Shown one piece after another: positions 37,343 to 55,900 of a DNA stretch of 64,000 nucleotides (position 1 is the first letter of the stretch; every line of letters begins with the position of its first letter). This stretch comes from Lutjanus erythropterus (Eukaryota; Chordata; Actinopteri; Lutjaniformes; Lutjanidae). Where the stretch lies: positions 2,478,936 through 2,542,935 of the forward strand of contig CM034602.1 of the NCBI GenBank assembly GCA_020091685.1. The letters run 5' to 3'. The notes below the pieces were generated by a model that was given only the letters and a program-made list of their open reading frames with translations, searched no databases and had not been told where the DNA came from. A program made the position numbers and the translations under genes.

Positions 37343-38689
37343 GGTACAAGTTAGAGTTTGAATCTGACTGGGAGGACCTGCCTCAGCGAGTCAGCATTCC
37401 CAAAGAACCATTCCACTGGGTCCAGCTCTTTCCTGTCCAGTTACCAATTACTCTCAGGAAATTCAATGACTTGCAGGCATTGGAGAGTAGCCTACCAGTA
37501 CTATGACAACCTCCCTCATCAATAGACAGTGTGAAAATGAGCTCACAAAGCACCTGAGTGGGACTTAGGTTTAGATTAGACAAGTAAGACAACTTGGTTA
37601 TGTTTAGCAAAGTAGAACAACTTTGGAACATGATATTAAATTGACTCAATGCAAGGCAGACACAAGCCTTGCCTTCTGTGACAAAAAGCAGTAGGTTTGA
37701 TTTTATTATTGAGGCTTTACCATGTTCAAACAAAGAAATTAAACTGTTGTTCATTTTTCTCAGTTTTTTCTCAGTTTCAGCAGTCAGGTAATGTTGTCAC
37801 TGTGAACTATACAGTTTGTTTTGTTTGATATAATTTAATATTTTGTTTTGAGATAATATAGTTGCTGAATTTAGGCAAATAAAACAACTTTGGTTATGTT
37901 TGCATGTATGTATGTAAGAGAAAAAAATGCCTAAGTCATGGCATATTATCTGCAAGATTTGCCTAAGTCACTTTTATCTGTTATGCAATCGTTGTTGTGT
38001 CTTTCTTTTTTTTGCACACGTGTTCACACATCTAGTTGACCTTACTATTACAGTATTACTAAAAAATCTTTACCGGTTTGCTGAAAAATGTGTTTTTTCT
38101 TATTTTCCGAAAACGTCAAAATATGACTTAGGCAATTATGCTATTAGGCTAACGATATGTGGTAGGGTTGTTCTGATACCAACACCAGGACTGGAAATAA
38201 CTCTAATACAGCCTAGAGAATAATAGTTTTTAATTCCAGTATGCCTGACTGAAGCGGAGGAAAGACGAATTGCTAGGGTTCATTAATTAGTATAAAATGT
38301 GGCTATAACTTTGAATAAATCCATCAATTTCTGGATTTTACAAAAGCAGAGTGACAATCTTATCCAAATAAAATCTCTTAATTAAAATATAACTATATAA
38401 TTTGTGTACACAAACATGCTGTGATGAATAATTATTAAATGACAAATCAACTTATTTTTTTATTTTATATATATTCTTTGTTGTTAGCCTTTGTAATTAG
38501 CTCAGGAAAGTCTGACTTCTCACCTGTGAATATTGATTTATGATTGAATAACACAAAATACCAGGAGGTTATTAATAAGAGCATAATTTCATGTTTTATA
38601 AAGTGAATCTAAACAACAAATCTTTCCAAAGAAATCTAAATTGAAGGTAAATCTATTTCCACTGTTTTCGTTTGCTGCGGTCATCACTG

Positions 38690-38860
38690 TGCGACAGGCT
38701 GAGCGGGAGGCCGTTCCTCAGCTCTGCCCTCTGATTGGTGGAGAGACTTTAGTAGTCTGCTGTTCAGATTTATAAACACTCGGCAGGGATCATCAGAGAC
38801 AGCGCGTGCAGAGCCGCACCGCTCGCGGACAGGTTCTCTAGGAAGGGTGGCGGCAGACGA
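38690..38860 (+). promoter_or_regulatory. Promoter-like stretch with CCAAT and TATA motifs (tentative)
   Basis: CTGATTGGTGG (an inverted CCAAT box) at about 38731 is followed some 30 bp later by GATTTATAAACAC, a TATA-like motif at about 38768, and then a GC-richer segment. No open frame follows that I recognise. It may be a non-coding transcript promoter, or part of a repeat. Confidence 0.25.
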
Positions 38861-40039
38861 GCGCTTGTTTTTAACTTACAGCTCACATGGGTGGTCACAT
38901 AAACGCACCGCTTGTAATTTATCAAACTATCCCCCACTCCCTCTCTCTTGAGTATAAATAATCCAGACAAGCTCGTGTACGTTTGTGAAGTATTAGTCTT
39001 GACGTAGAGACTCGTACGGCACCGACGCCGCCCGTATGGAGTGCGCTGTAAACAAAAACAAAGTCACCTAGGGAGAAATTCCATCCACTACACGCACAAA
39101 GTTGCCCCGCGGCAGCCGGCACAGCTTGCCAGCATAAAACCGGAAGACAAGTGGTTTTACCTTCAGAATAAAAGACAAAATTCTACCTGTAAGAATTTCC
39201 ATCCCTGTTTAGAACAACTAGTTTCACAGTAGCACTGCCTGTACTGTACGTTGGTACATCTTGTAATTGCCTCATTAAAAAACATAATGGTACATATGTT
39301 TACATATATTTATACTGTATGGACTTTCTTACAATATATGTTCCTTTTGCGTTTTTACTTTGTAATTTATTGTGAATTATATAGAACTGGGCTACAATCA
39401 GTTTTCCACATTTTTCTTTCTTTCTTTTGTTATTTTTTTAAATGCTGTTTGTCTAAAACATATTTTGTTAATTTCTGCAGTGTTCAACATTCACTTTAAA
39501 CTTCTATAAGCCTGATCCATTAGTTAAAATGTCTTGGTAATCTGCACAGCAATCAGTTCTAGAGCTGCTACAATTAATCAATTGCAAATCGGTTACTAAA
39601 TTAATCAAGAGCTATTTAAATATAATGCATTTATATATTATATAAATTCTCTTATTTCGGTGTCCTAAATATGAATATTTGCTGGTTTCTTTACTCTTTG
39701 GAAGTATGTGAGTAAAGTAAGTAACTTTGGACAGTGTGAAGATGTCACATTAGTCCTACTTAACTCACTAAACCAGAGATTCAAAATGTCAATTGTGACC
39801 ATTAATATTAGAATTCAGATAATTAAATTAAATTTAGACTTATGAGGGAAGAAGTGAGAAAGGTATAAATATACTATTTATTTATTTATTTATTTATACA
39901 TAAGTACATGCATACATACAAACATGAAGTCATAAGTAAAAAAAAAAATAGAAAAATCAACAATGGTTATAATTTTAAAATCAAATTAAAACATAAACCA
40001 CCTTTGCAGTACAGGAAGCCAATCAGAAACCGACTAGAA

Positions 40040-40229
40040 TATTCGACTTTTACTTTGAAGTCCTGGGCGGAAGTGGATTAGTGTACCCTGTGGGGTGTAT
40101 GAAAATACGTAGCTTCGGAGGGGAGTTGGTACTCGTCTCACCTCTGTGTGACTCTCCGGTGTCGTCGGTAAACCGTCGTCATATTTCCTCGTCAGGAGCC
40201 GGCGTGGTGAGCACAAACCGGTCAGAAAG
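40040..40229 (+). promoter_or_regulatory. aass promoter region and non-coding first exon
   Basis: A CpG-richer segment with GGGCGGAAGTGG (an ETS-like site) near 40066 and several CG dinucleotides leads to GTCAGAAAG|GTGAGT, a strong donor with the exon end at 40229. The start codon lies at 41412 in the next exon, so this would be the untranslated first exon. No clear TATA box is seen, as expected for a housekeeping promoter. The transcription start is not determinable. Confidence 0.5.
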
Positions 40230-40836
40230 GTGAGTTCGACCCGGCAGCTGCTTCACCTGCAGCCTGTTATCGATCTGAGTATGGATAACATCGCTAATCG
40301 ATGTGTGTAAGTTGTACTGTAGCGTCAGTAGGGTTGACCAGGACCCGGAATTGACCCATGTGGCTGCAGTGTAGGTTAAAACCACACAGAAGCTACGAGC
40401 TAAAATCTACACCAAACTCCAGTCATATTTTTGCAGATTTTAATTCTGTGTCTGCAGCATTCAATAATACTGACTTTATAATGATCACTGATCAAGTCTG
40501 TAATAACTGTTAACTTGTTGTAGTTAACGGGTTTCATATTGTTCTTATATATCAATCCTGCAGTACTTTAATGAGCACAGAAACTATGTTTGATGCTAAA
40601 TATTCACGTTATAGATCTCTGATTTAGTGACTTACGTTTGGTTAGACTGTTTCGCAAACACTGGGGTCATTTTAATGTACCACCAGTGTGTCCCAACCTG
40701 TGTATCGAGACCCTTCAAGGGCTTGCAAGCTGAACCTGAAGAGAGGAATAGTTCACCAGTTTGGGGGAAAAACACGTATTCACATTATTGACAAGAATCA
40801 GATGAGAAGATTGATACCAGTCTCCTGTCTGTACAC

Positions 40837-41010
40837 TTAAAGGGACAGTTTGGGCTTTTTGAGGTGTGGTTGTATGAGGCACTTATTCATAGTCAGTGTA
40901 TTATCTACAGCAGTAGTAGTTGGCATGCCGGCTGTTTGGAAAAGCAGCAGGAGAACTGGTGAAGGTGGTGTAAACAAGGTAAAGTGGAGAAAGTATTCTA
41001 AATGTGACAT
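40837..41010. mobile_element. Family A MITE fragment (left end)
   Basis: ACTTAAAGGGACAGTTTGG and then GAGGTGTGGTTGTATGAGGC match the left end of the copies at 1427 and 28231, and the interior continues to AAAAGCAGCAGGAG. It lies in the aass first intron. Flanking pieces near 40790-40830 and 41015-41050 (GAGAAGATTGATACCAGTCT; TTAGCGTAGCTTAGCATAAA) belong to another dispersed repeat also seen at about 170-260. Confidence 0.5.
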
Positions 41011-41411
41011 ACACATGGTTAGCGTAGCTTAGCATAAAGACTGGGAATGGGATGCATGCAGGGTGTTGTAACCCTACTGCAGTTCTGTGTCATCTAGTAA
41101 CTCTAGTCTGACTAAACCACCTGTTAGTTGGCAGCTCTCTCCCAGCAGCAAACTGAACTCGGCCTGTTAATTATCATGCTTTGCCTTGGCTGTTAAATTG
41201 TTCTACCAGAGGGCCAAACGCATAAAGTACATGGCACAAAGAAACACGCGCATATCTGTGTGGGTTTATTTTTCCAGTATTAGTGAGCTTTGCGTTATTG
41301 CACGGAGGTACAGGACAGATTGTGTCACTTCCTGTCTGACTGTCACAAGCCAGCGTCTGTGATGATGTTGTTTGTCAGCAGTGTGTCTGTCGTGAGCAGG
41401 GGGGTGCAGTC

Positions 41412-49181
<7,770 letters not shown>

Positions 49182-49681
49182 NNNNNNNNNNNNNNNNNNN
49201 NNNNNNNNNNNNNNNNNNNNNNNNNNNNNNNNNNNNNNNNNNNNNNNNNNNNNNNNNNNNNNNNNNNNNNNNNNNNNNNNNNNNNNNNNNNNNNNNNNNN
49301 NNNNNNNNNNNNNNNNNNNNNNNNNNNNNNNNNNNNNNNNNNNNNNNNNNNNNNNNNNNNNNNNNNNNNNNNNNNNNNNNNNNNNNNNNNNNNNNNNNNN
49401 NNNNNNNNNNNNNNNNNNNNNNNNNNNNNNNNNNNNNNNNNNNNNNNNNNNNNNNNNNNNNNNNNNNNNNNNNNNNNNNNNNNNNNNNNNNNNNNNNNNN
49501 NNNNNNNNNNNNNNNNNNNNNNNNNNNNNNNNNNNNNNNNNNNNNNNNNNNNNNNNNNNNNNNNNNNNNNNNNNNNNNNNNNNNNNNNNNNNNNNNNNNN
49601 NNNNNNNNNNNNNNNNNNNNNNNNNNNNNNNNNNNNNNNNNNNNNNNNNNNNNNNNNNNNNNNNNNNNNNNNNNNNNNNNN
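49182..49681. other. Assembly gap of exactly 500 N
   Basis: The gap begins inside an aass exon (after CACC C) and ends nine bases before the left inverted end of the KDZ transposon. Its length equals that of the first gap, so the true distance is unknown. Long open frames through it are artefacts. Confidence 0.99.
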
Positions 49682-49690
49682 CATTAATAC

Positions 49691-49805
49691 CTGACTGCAG
49701 CCCGGGCTGCCCCCGAAGCCGCAGCAAACCACGCCCCCTACATACCACGCCCCTTACACACCACGCCCCTTACACTTCACGCCACCCGCAAACCACGCCT
49801 GCTGT
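49691..49805 (+). repeat. KDZ left terminal inverted repeat with ACCACGCC units
   Basis: After CTGACTGCAGCCC the sequence carries AAACCACGCCCCCTACA, TACCACGCCCCTTACAC, ACCACGCCCCTTACACT, TCACGCCACCCGCA and AAACCACGCC. These roughly 16-bp units could serve as a row of transposase-binding sites. They match inverted units at the right end. Confidence 0.8.
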
Positions 49806-49819
49806 TGGTACGGTGGCGC

Positions 49820-49865
49820 GCAGGCAAGCAAGAAGAAGAAGAAGAAAGAAGAAGAAGAAGGCGGC
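49820..49865. repeat. (GAA)n tract near the KDZ left end
   Basis: AAGAAGAAGAAGAAAGAAG runs just inside the left inverted repeat and upstream of the proposed start codon at 49933. Confidence 0.85.
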
Positions 49866-49932
49866 AGTACGGGCGATTAGGAAGACGAAGAAGGCACAAT
49901 TTATCAGTAAATGTAGGCAAGACGCGATATCA

Positions 49933-52900
49933 ATGCCGGTTCAGGTGAGACACATTCATATTATTTCTAAATTAACACTTAATGTCATTAAATTAACACT
50001 TAATGTCATTTTAACCGTACATTCGCCAACCGACTGCAGTTGCCAGTAGCACGTAGGTCGTTTACATTTTGGGAAGATATTGACGTTTAATTTAACGTTA
50101 ACATTTTAGACATCTTTTGCTTGGCAGAAAGAGCATTAATTACTTTTTTTCAAATAAAAATCTATTTCTTCAAACTCAATACACTGAAAATGTCCGCGAG
50201 TAAACCCATTTTGTGTCGTATTATACATGTGTTAGGCTATATGAAAATCAGAGTAATGAGTGAGCAAGGGATGATAACAGAACAGTGGGGGAACACGGCA
50301 CGTAGACTCAGAACTCAACATATCAAACTTTTTTTTTCTTTAGCAAAAATATATTCAAAGAATAGTTTTGGTGATATGTATGTTGATGAAATTTGATTGA
50401 AGTGTGGTTTACAGTTCCTTTTATTTCTTTTCAAAATAAAATGTATAAAGTAAGGAAGTAGGCCTATGAGTTTTTTTAATAGTATTTTATTCTCCTATAG
50501 ACCAACATCACAACATTTCGGGAGGGCACATGCCCGGAGCTCATTAAATTGGGAGTGGACACTTTTCAGTGCCCAATGTGCCACAAGGTAGGGCCATACC
50601 ATGCCCTAATTCCCCATTTACAAGGCCACCAGAAGTCCGTTGTTAAATGTGGAGGTAAGTTCAACCACAGATATTGATAAAATGTTAATACCAATGCCAT
50701 TATCGATTCCTATTGATCTGATTTTGTCAATTATGTTATCGATTTATGGTCAGTAGGCTATTCTATGGGAAACATAACTGTTCTATTATTGTCACTGTTA
50801 ATCTTTTGGCTTGCTATATACAGTCTGAAGGCTGCACTGCCCTGCACTTGAGTTCTGCCTTTGTTGATCAGCATCAGATGATATTGGTTCCAAATTCAAT
50901 TTGTTGTTGATTTCAATTGGAAGTGGTTCTCAATTTCATCCCATCCCTAATTGTGACACTGTATGATAAGTAGAGATTACTATGCAGCATGATAATACTT
51001 TTAATTGGTATCATATGTCCCCAAGCTCATCAAGTACTCTCATCACTGCCCAGGCATCTGATGATGGACAAAAGGCAGAACTCACCTGTGGGCAGTGCAG
51101 CCTCCAGACTGTATATAGCAAGCCAAAAGATCAACAGTAACAATAAAAGAACAGTTAAGTTCTTGGACAATGTGTAGACCTACTTTTCTATAAATCTTAT
51201 AGAAATTATTTTTATATATTACATATTTACAAAATATTTTCTTAAAATGCACCTGTAATATCTTCCATATTTTTTCTGCCTTTCAGGATATAATGTTTAC
51301 AAATGTCACCTTCATTGTGTGGCCAGCAGCCATTACCATTGCAGCTACTGTCCGGGTTATTGTAAGAAAGGAGCTGTTCTTCAATCACTTCAAAACTTGC
51401 CTAACGGCAGGTACACCAGTGGCAGTGACTGCAGCTCCACCACTAACGGCGCGGGCAACGATGGGTCCACCACTGACACCAGTAGCACCGGGCGGGTTCA
51501 CCACTGACGTTGGAGGGTCCATCACTGACACCAGCGGGTTCACCACTGATGCCAGCATCGCCAGTGGGTCCATCACCGACATCGGCGGTTCACCACTGAT
51601 GCCAGCAGCGCCAGTGGGTCCATCACCACATCGCGCGGTTCACCACTGATGCCAGCAGCGCCAGTGGGTCCATCACAGACACCGGCGGTTCACCACTGAT
51701 GCCAGCAGCGCCAGTGGGTCCATCACCGACATCGGCGGGTTCACCACTGATGCCAGCAGCGCCAGTGGGTCCATCACCGACATCGGCGCGGGTTCACCAC
51801 TGACACTGGCGGCGACGGCAAGTCCACTGCTGGATACAGCAGCGACAAAGGCTTCAAAACTTGCCCAAAGAAGATGACAGCCATAAAATTTTGATATCAA
51901 AACGCAGAAAAACCACATGTTGTTTTTGCAACTTGATATTATTAAAGAAAACCTCAAAGCTTATTCAGAGAAGACACGCATCAAAAACACGAGACATCAC
52001 AGCCAATCGCTATCTACAGTCTGTGTGTATTGATAGAAAAAGGGGCATTTTTGCAGTTTTAATGATATTCAATGGTCCAGCCCAGTACATTCATGTCCAA
52101 AAGTGTACCTGGGGTGAGAAGCCACAGATTACCTGTCAGTTGGACACATGCAACAGGCTATATGAATATGCACGCAGAAGTGGGCAAGTAGGTTTTGACT
52201 GCCAACATATTCAGTCAGTGGTGTATGGTCCTGTAGCCACTAATTTACCTGTTGCCCTTGATGAAGAGATTTTAACAGATATGGTAATCAACAAATGGTT
52301 CAGCAAGGACACAGAGAGAGATTGTTTAAGAAGGAAGCTGGCTGCTGATGCAGATGGTGCACCACTGAGCTTTGAAGTAAATCTCAGGAAAGAACAAAGA
52401 CAGTACTTTTTTTCTGTTTTTGAGCCACACATCTCCTCATACTGTAGATTTGGAAGGCTCATGGTCCACTACAATGGTATCAAAAATACTTGGCATTGCC
52501 CTTGCACAAAGGCTCGAAAATCCTGCCCACACAAAGCCATAGCTAAGTGGCACCTGCACCAGCTAAAACCTGAGATTTTCACAAATCCGGAAAGCTGTCA
52601 TGAAGACCCCCCTGAGACATTTTCAGTTGAGACACATCCTGCAGTTGACACACAAACAGAGAACATTTCCCTGTATCCCCCAGAGGGGGAAGCACTGGTG
52701 GAAATGGTGGAGTACCTTATTTCACACAAGGCCCTGCCAGCAAATCTCTCAAGAGACTTGACATTGGTAAAGTCGTCATCGGATATCCCTAGGAACTTGG
52801 TCCCACGCGAGAACTATTGCCACAAGTGTCCAGGCGAAGTTCCTCTTTCAGAACCGATTGTCATATCGAACAAAGCCAAGATTGTTACAATCAATGAAGT

Positions 52901-55900
52901 TGTGGAGGGTAGGTTGTAGTCCATGATAGCAATTGTAATTGCTGTTTTTAATTTTCATGCATGATAAATATAGTCAGTCATTCTGTAATTCTTGAAACAT
53001 TGACAAGACTTTGAACATCCCTTTTCTTTTCTTTTTTAAGGTGTAACAACATATTGCAAAGAATGTGCTGCATGCGGCACATTTTACCGCTACCAGGAGT
53101 GGGCAGAGGGCCTACATAACTTCAATGATCGTGTCATTTTGACGCATCATTTCTGTCTCTTTCTGAGGAACTCTATACAGGTAAATAAAATGTATAAAAA
53201 TATATTTTTTGTGTTAACCTTTGTTCCTTTCCAGTAGATACAAACATGGTGTATAATAATCTCAAGATGATAAAGAAAAATTGTCATAGCAAAGGGTCTG
53301 ATTACTCTGTTTCTCCTTTTTTAATTAATTTGCATTTAGGAGTATGGAGTGTAGATTGATGAAGCTGAAATTGAATTTAAACAATTTTAGCAGAAGGCTG
53401 CAACATAACACAATGTGAAAAAACTGAATGGGTCTGAATATTTTCTGAACCCACTTTATCAATGTGACAACTTTATATTCACATCCATTTCTAGAGCCAT
53501 ACAGCTGTGGCAAGAGTGGTGGAGGCTTTGCAGAAAACAAACAATCAAAAGTATCCAGATCCTGATTTGATTCTTCATGGCTACCTTCATTTTGAAGCCC
53601 TGTCATCCCACAAATATGAATTCTCGTGTGTAAACTGTGGAGATCACCCCCCTGTTGTGATTATGGATCTGCACAAAAAGGGAGTATTCAGTATGCCAAG
53701 TGGGTACTTTTTTCTTTTCATGTTTTTTTTTATCAGAAATGCTACAGTGTCTTACAATTGCCACTGATTGTTTGTCTTTTGATTGTCAGTGTGTGATCTC
53801 CAAGAACCACCACCTGAATTTGATGGCCAGGTGGATGTTGATGACTTCTGGCTCTCTGTTAGCCAAGAAATTCTTTGTCGGGGCTTTGTGAAGAGTAGGT
53901 GAAGATTTTCAACTTTGAATTACTGAAAGGGAATGGTTGAGGTCAGGTTTCAGTGGGAGAAAGGATTCCACAAGTGATCCAACAGTCTCATATGTTGAAA
54001 AGTCATCATTTAAAGGGTCCTCTGTGCCAGATGTATCCAACTGCATACATTGATATTTCTTACGAGGAGTCGATGTGTTTTTTGTCTGGTTGTTCCTTCT
54101 CTAGGTAATGCTGCTAATCCATGTGTGATATCACCGTCCTATCACAAATGGGCACCTTGGATTGGACCACACACCAGGGCAAGCAACTTGTTATTAAACA
54201 CAGAATACCAGAAGGGTCGAGGCAGCAAGCGGGCAAACCCTGCAGACCAGGCCGAGATGGATATATGCGAGGACAGATTGATCAACGAAATAATGAACTT
54301 GAAGGTGACATTAGCGGTGATGCTTTGGATTACAGCCTGCAACGTACAGAGTAATTACTGACCTACTGAGCAATAATATGGAACTTTGAGAGTTATTAGG
54401 AATAATTAATGCTGTAACGACCAGGTATGTATTTTATAACTACGGGGTATGCAGGCTGTAATCCAAAGCGTTACCAGATTAGTTTCTAGATTTTATTCTT
54501 AAATGTTCACATTTATTAGGTGCATATTTGTGCATAACAAAAAACGTGTGAGTATAAGCAATACTTTGAATGTAATTTATGCTAGCATCTTTGCATTAAA
54601 GCTTATGTGGCTGTTAAAATATTTGCCTATGTTTTCACAGATTGACGCGGTGCGAAACCTGGTCAAAGAGTGTGGCCTTGAGTCAACGGGTTCCAAAATG
54701 GATCTTGTCATCAGGTTGAAAGACCAGATGAAAACCCGCAGTGCTTTTGACAAGGTCTTTCAAAAAGTATGGGGTGCATCTGGTAAGTTTATCAAAAATA
54801 CAAATCTGAGATTTTTGCTGACAATTACATGTATATTTAATAAAACACATCTTTAACACTATCAAAGTGAAGCATGATTTAAACCAAACACTTCTAAATA
54901 TTTTTTCCATCTCATGTTTTTTTTTTCTTTCTTTGTTTCTTGTCAAGGTGGCTGGGCAGTGATAATGTGCCCCTGTGGGATCATTAATTCTATCAAGTTC
55001 AATGTGAGGGCTGAAAGTCCACGGGACTACTGTGACATGTTGCTGTCATTTAAGCACTTCCCTAATGTAGTCATATATGATTTTGCAAGAGGTTTGGCCA
55101 CGCACACCAACCTGCGTGAACCAGTGAAAATCCCCTTTAGGCCAAATGAAGGCAGACTCACTGATGACACGCCAGAAAACCTTCAAGCTGCACAGAAAGG
55201 TGATCTGAAAGTAAACTTGCCATGGCTGAAAGTTAAAAAGGAGCATGCAGACAGCAGCGCACACCCCTCTACAGGTTCAGCTGAACACTATGCTCTGTAC
55301 GACACTTTCCACGAGGCCAACACCAAAGACGCAAAAGACTGCTTGAGGAAAATTGCTCTGGTACCCGAACTGCATGGCTGGGTGAATTCTCAGGTAGCAG
55401 AGCAGTTGTTCTCCAAAATGAGAAAGAATAACTACTTCCTAAATATGATGTCTCCAGGGAGCCATATTTTTCTCATGCGCTCTATCATTCATCATCACAA
55501 CACCATGTTGAATGAGAAGACCTTGGCTGACATTCATAAGATCTCATCAGCAGACATCACACTGGATTCATCTGGAAAGGCCATAATGGGTGTGTAATTA
55601 TCAGAAAAAAGGTAATAATGGTAATGATGTATTGTATGCACTGCTTTATTTATGTTTAAATTGTTATTTTCTAGCAACTGCGCTTTTGCAGAGCGGAACC
55701 TCACTTCCAGCACATCCCAAAGGTAATTTGCCATCCCTTTTGGGAATGCCATCTATATAATTGGAAGACAAACATGTCTCATGAACAAGGCGTGATGATG
55801 TTATATCTTTTACTACAGTGCAATTGGACCCAGCAAACATTGACCAGTGTTCAGAGGAATGTGAGGCCCTGACAATCATTTCATCACTGAAGCCCTGCCG

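Larger units (their letters stand above)
35549..37506 (+). pseudogene. Transposase-like pseudogene inside the 2.85-kb element
   Basis: A possible first exon starts with ATG at 35549 (MAALMKNRAQLSASEALALL). A second block begins after TTCAG at 36015 and contains an acidic run, then DLAIKHGVTIKQKYLVVGHTQMEW. It slips by one base into DSMHSLIERGTMKEIHTPHD and ARLHPSPFELTQVYHDQ. After an insertion the frame resumes at 36478 (YVTNIQPNRKVGDPTVSDLW and LADGRIQYK) and, across the hAT MITE, with LEFESDWEDLPQRVSIPKEP to TGA at 37504-37506. The GHTQME...DSMHSLIER motif resembles the C-terminal half of DDE-type transposon proteins known in insects, cnidarians and fish. The N-terminal catalytic part is missing. 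I cannot name the family with certainty. Confidence 0.6.
35305..38158 (+). mobile_element. Decayed 2.85-kb DNA transposon with 36-bp inverted ends, superfamily unassigned
   Basis: The left end ATATCGTTAGCCTCATAGCA and the right end, read inversely as ATATCGTTAGCCTAATAGCA, continue to a shared ATTGCCTAAGTCAT. The motif GCCTAAGTCA and its inverse TGACTTAGGC recur near both ends (35330, 35460-35530, 37930, 37960, 38125), as subterminal binding sites do. The flanks fit a TA or ATAT target duplication but are ambiguous because the terminal bases are themselves ATAT. Inside lies a broken transposase-like gene with two nested insertions. Confidence 0.75.
29260..40039. other. fezf1-aass intergenic region
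   Basis: No host gene is recognised. It contains the probable fezf1 3' untranslated region at its start, a 154-bp tandem repeat (30345-30890), a duplicated segment around a family B MITE (32100-33095), a decayed 2.85-kb transposon (35305-38158) and a promoter-like GC-richer stretch near 38690-38860. The remainder is AT-rich and looks unconstrained by eye. Confidence 0.6.

Noticed and set aside
51411-51850. CRISPR-like array
   Set aside because: The units are contiguous ~50-bp minisatellite copies without unique spacers, in a vertebrate transposon.
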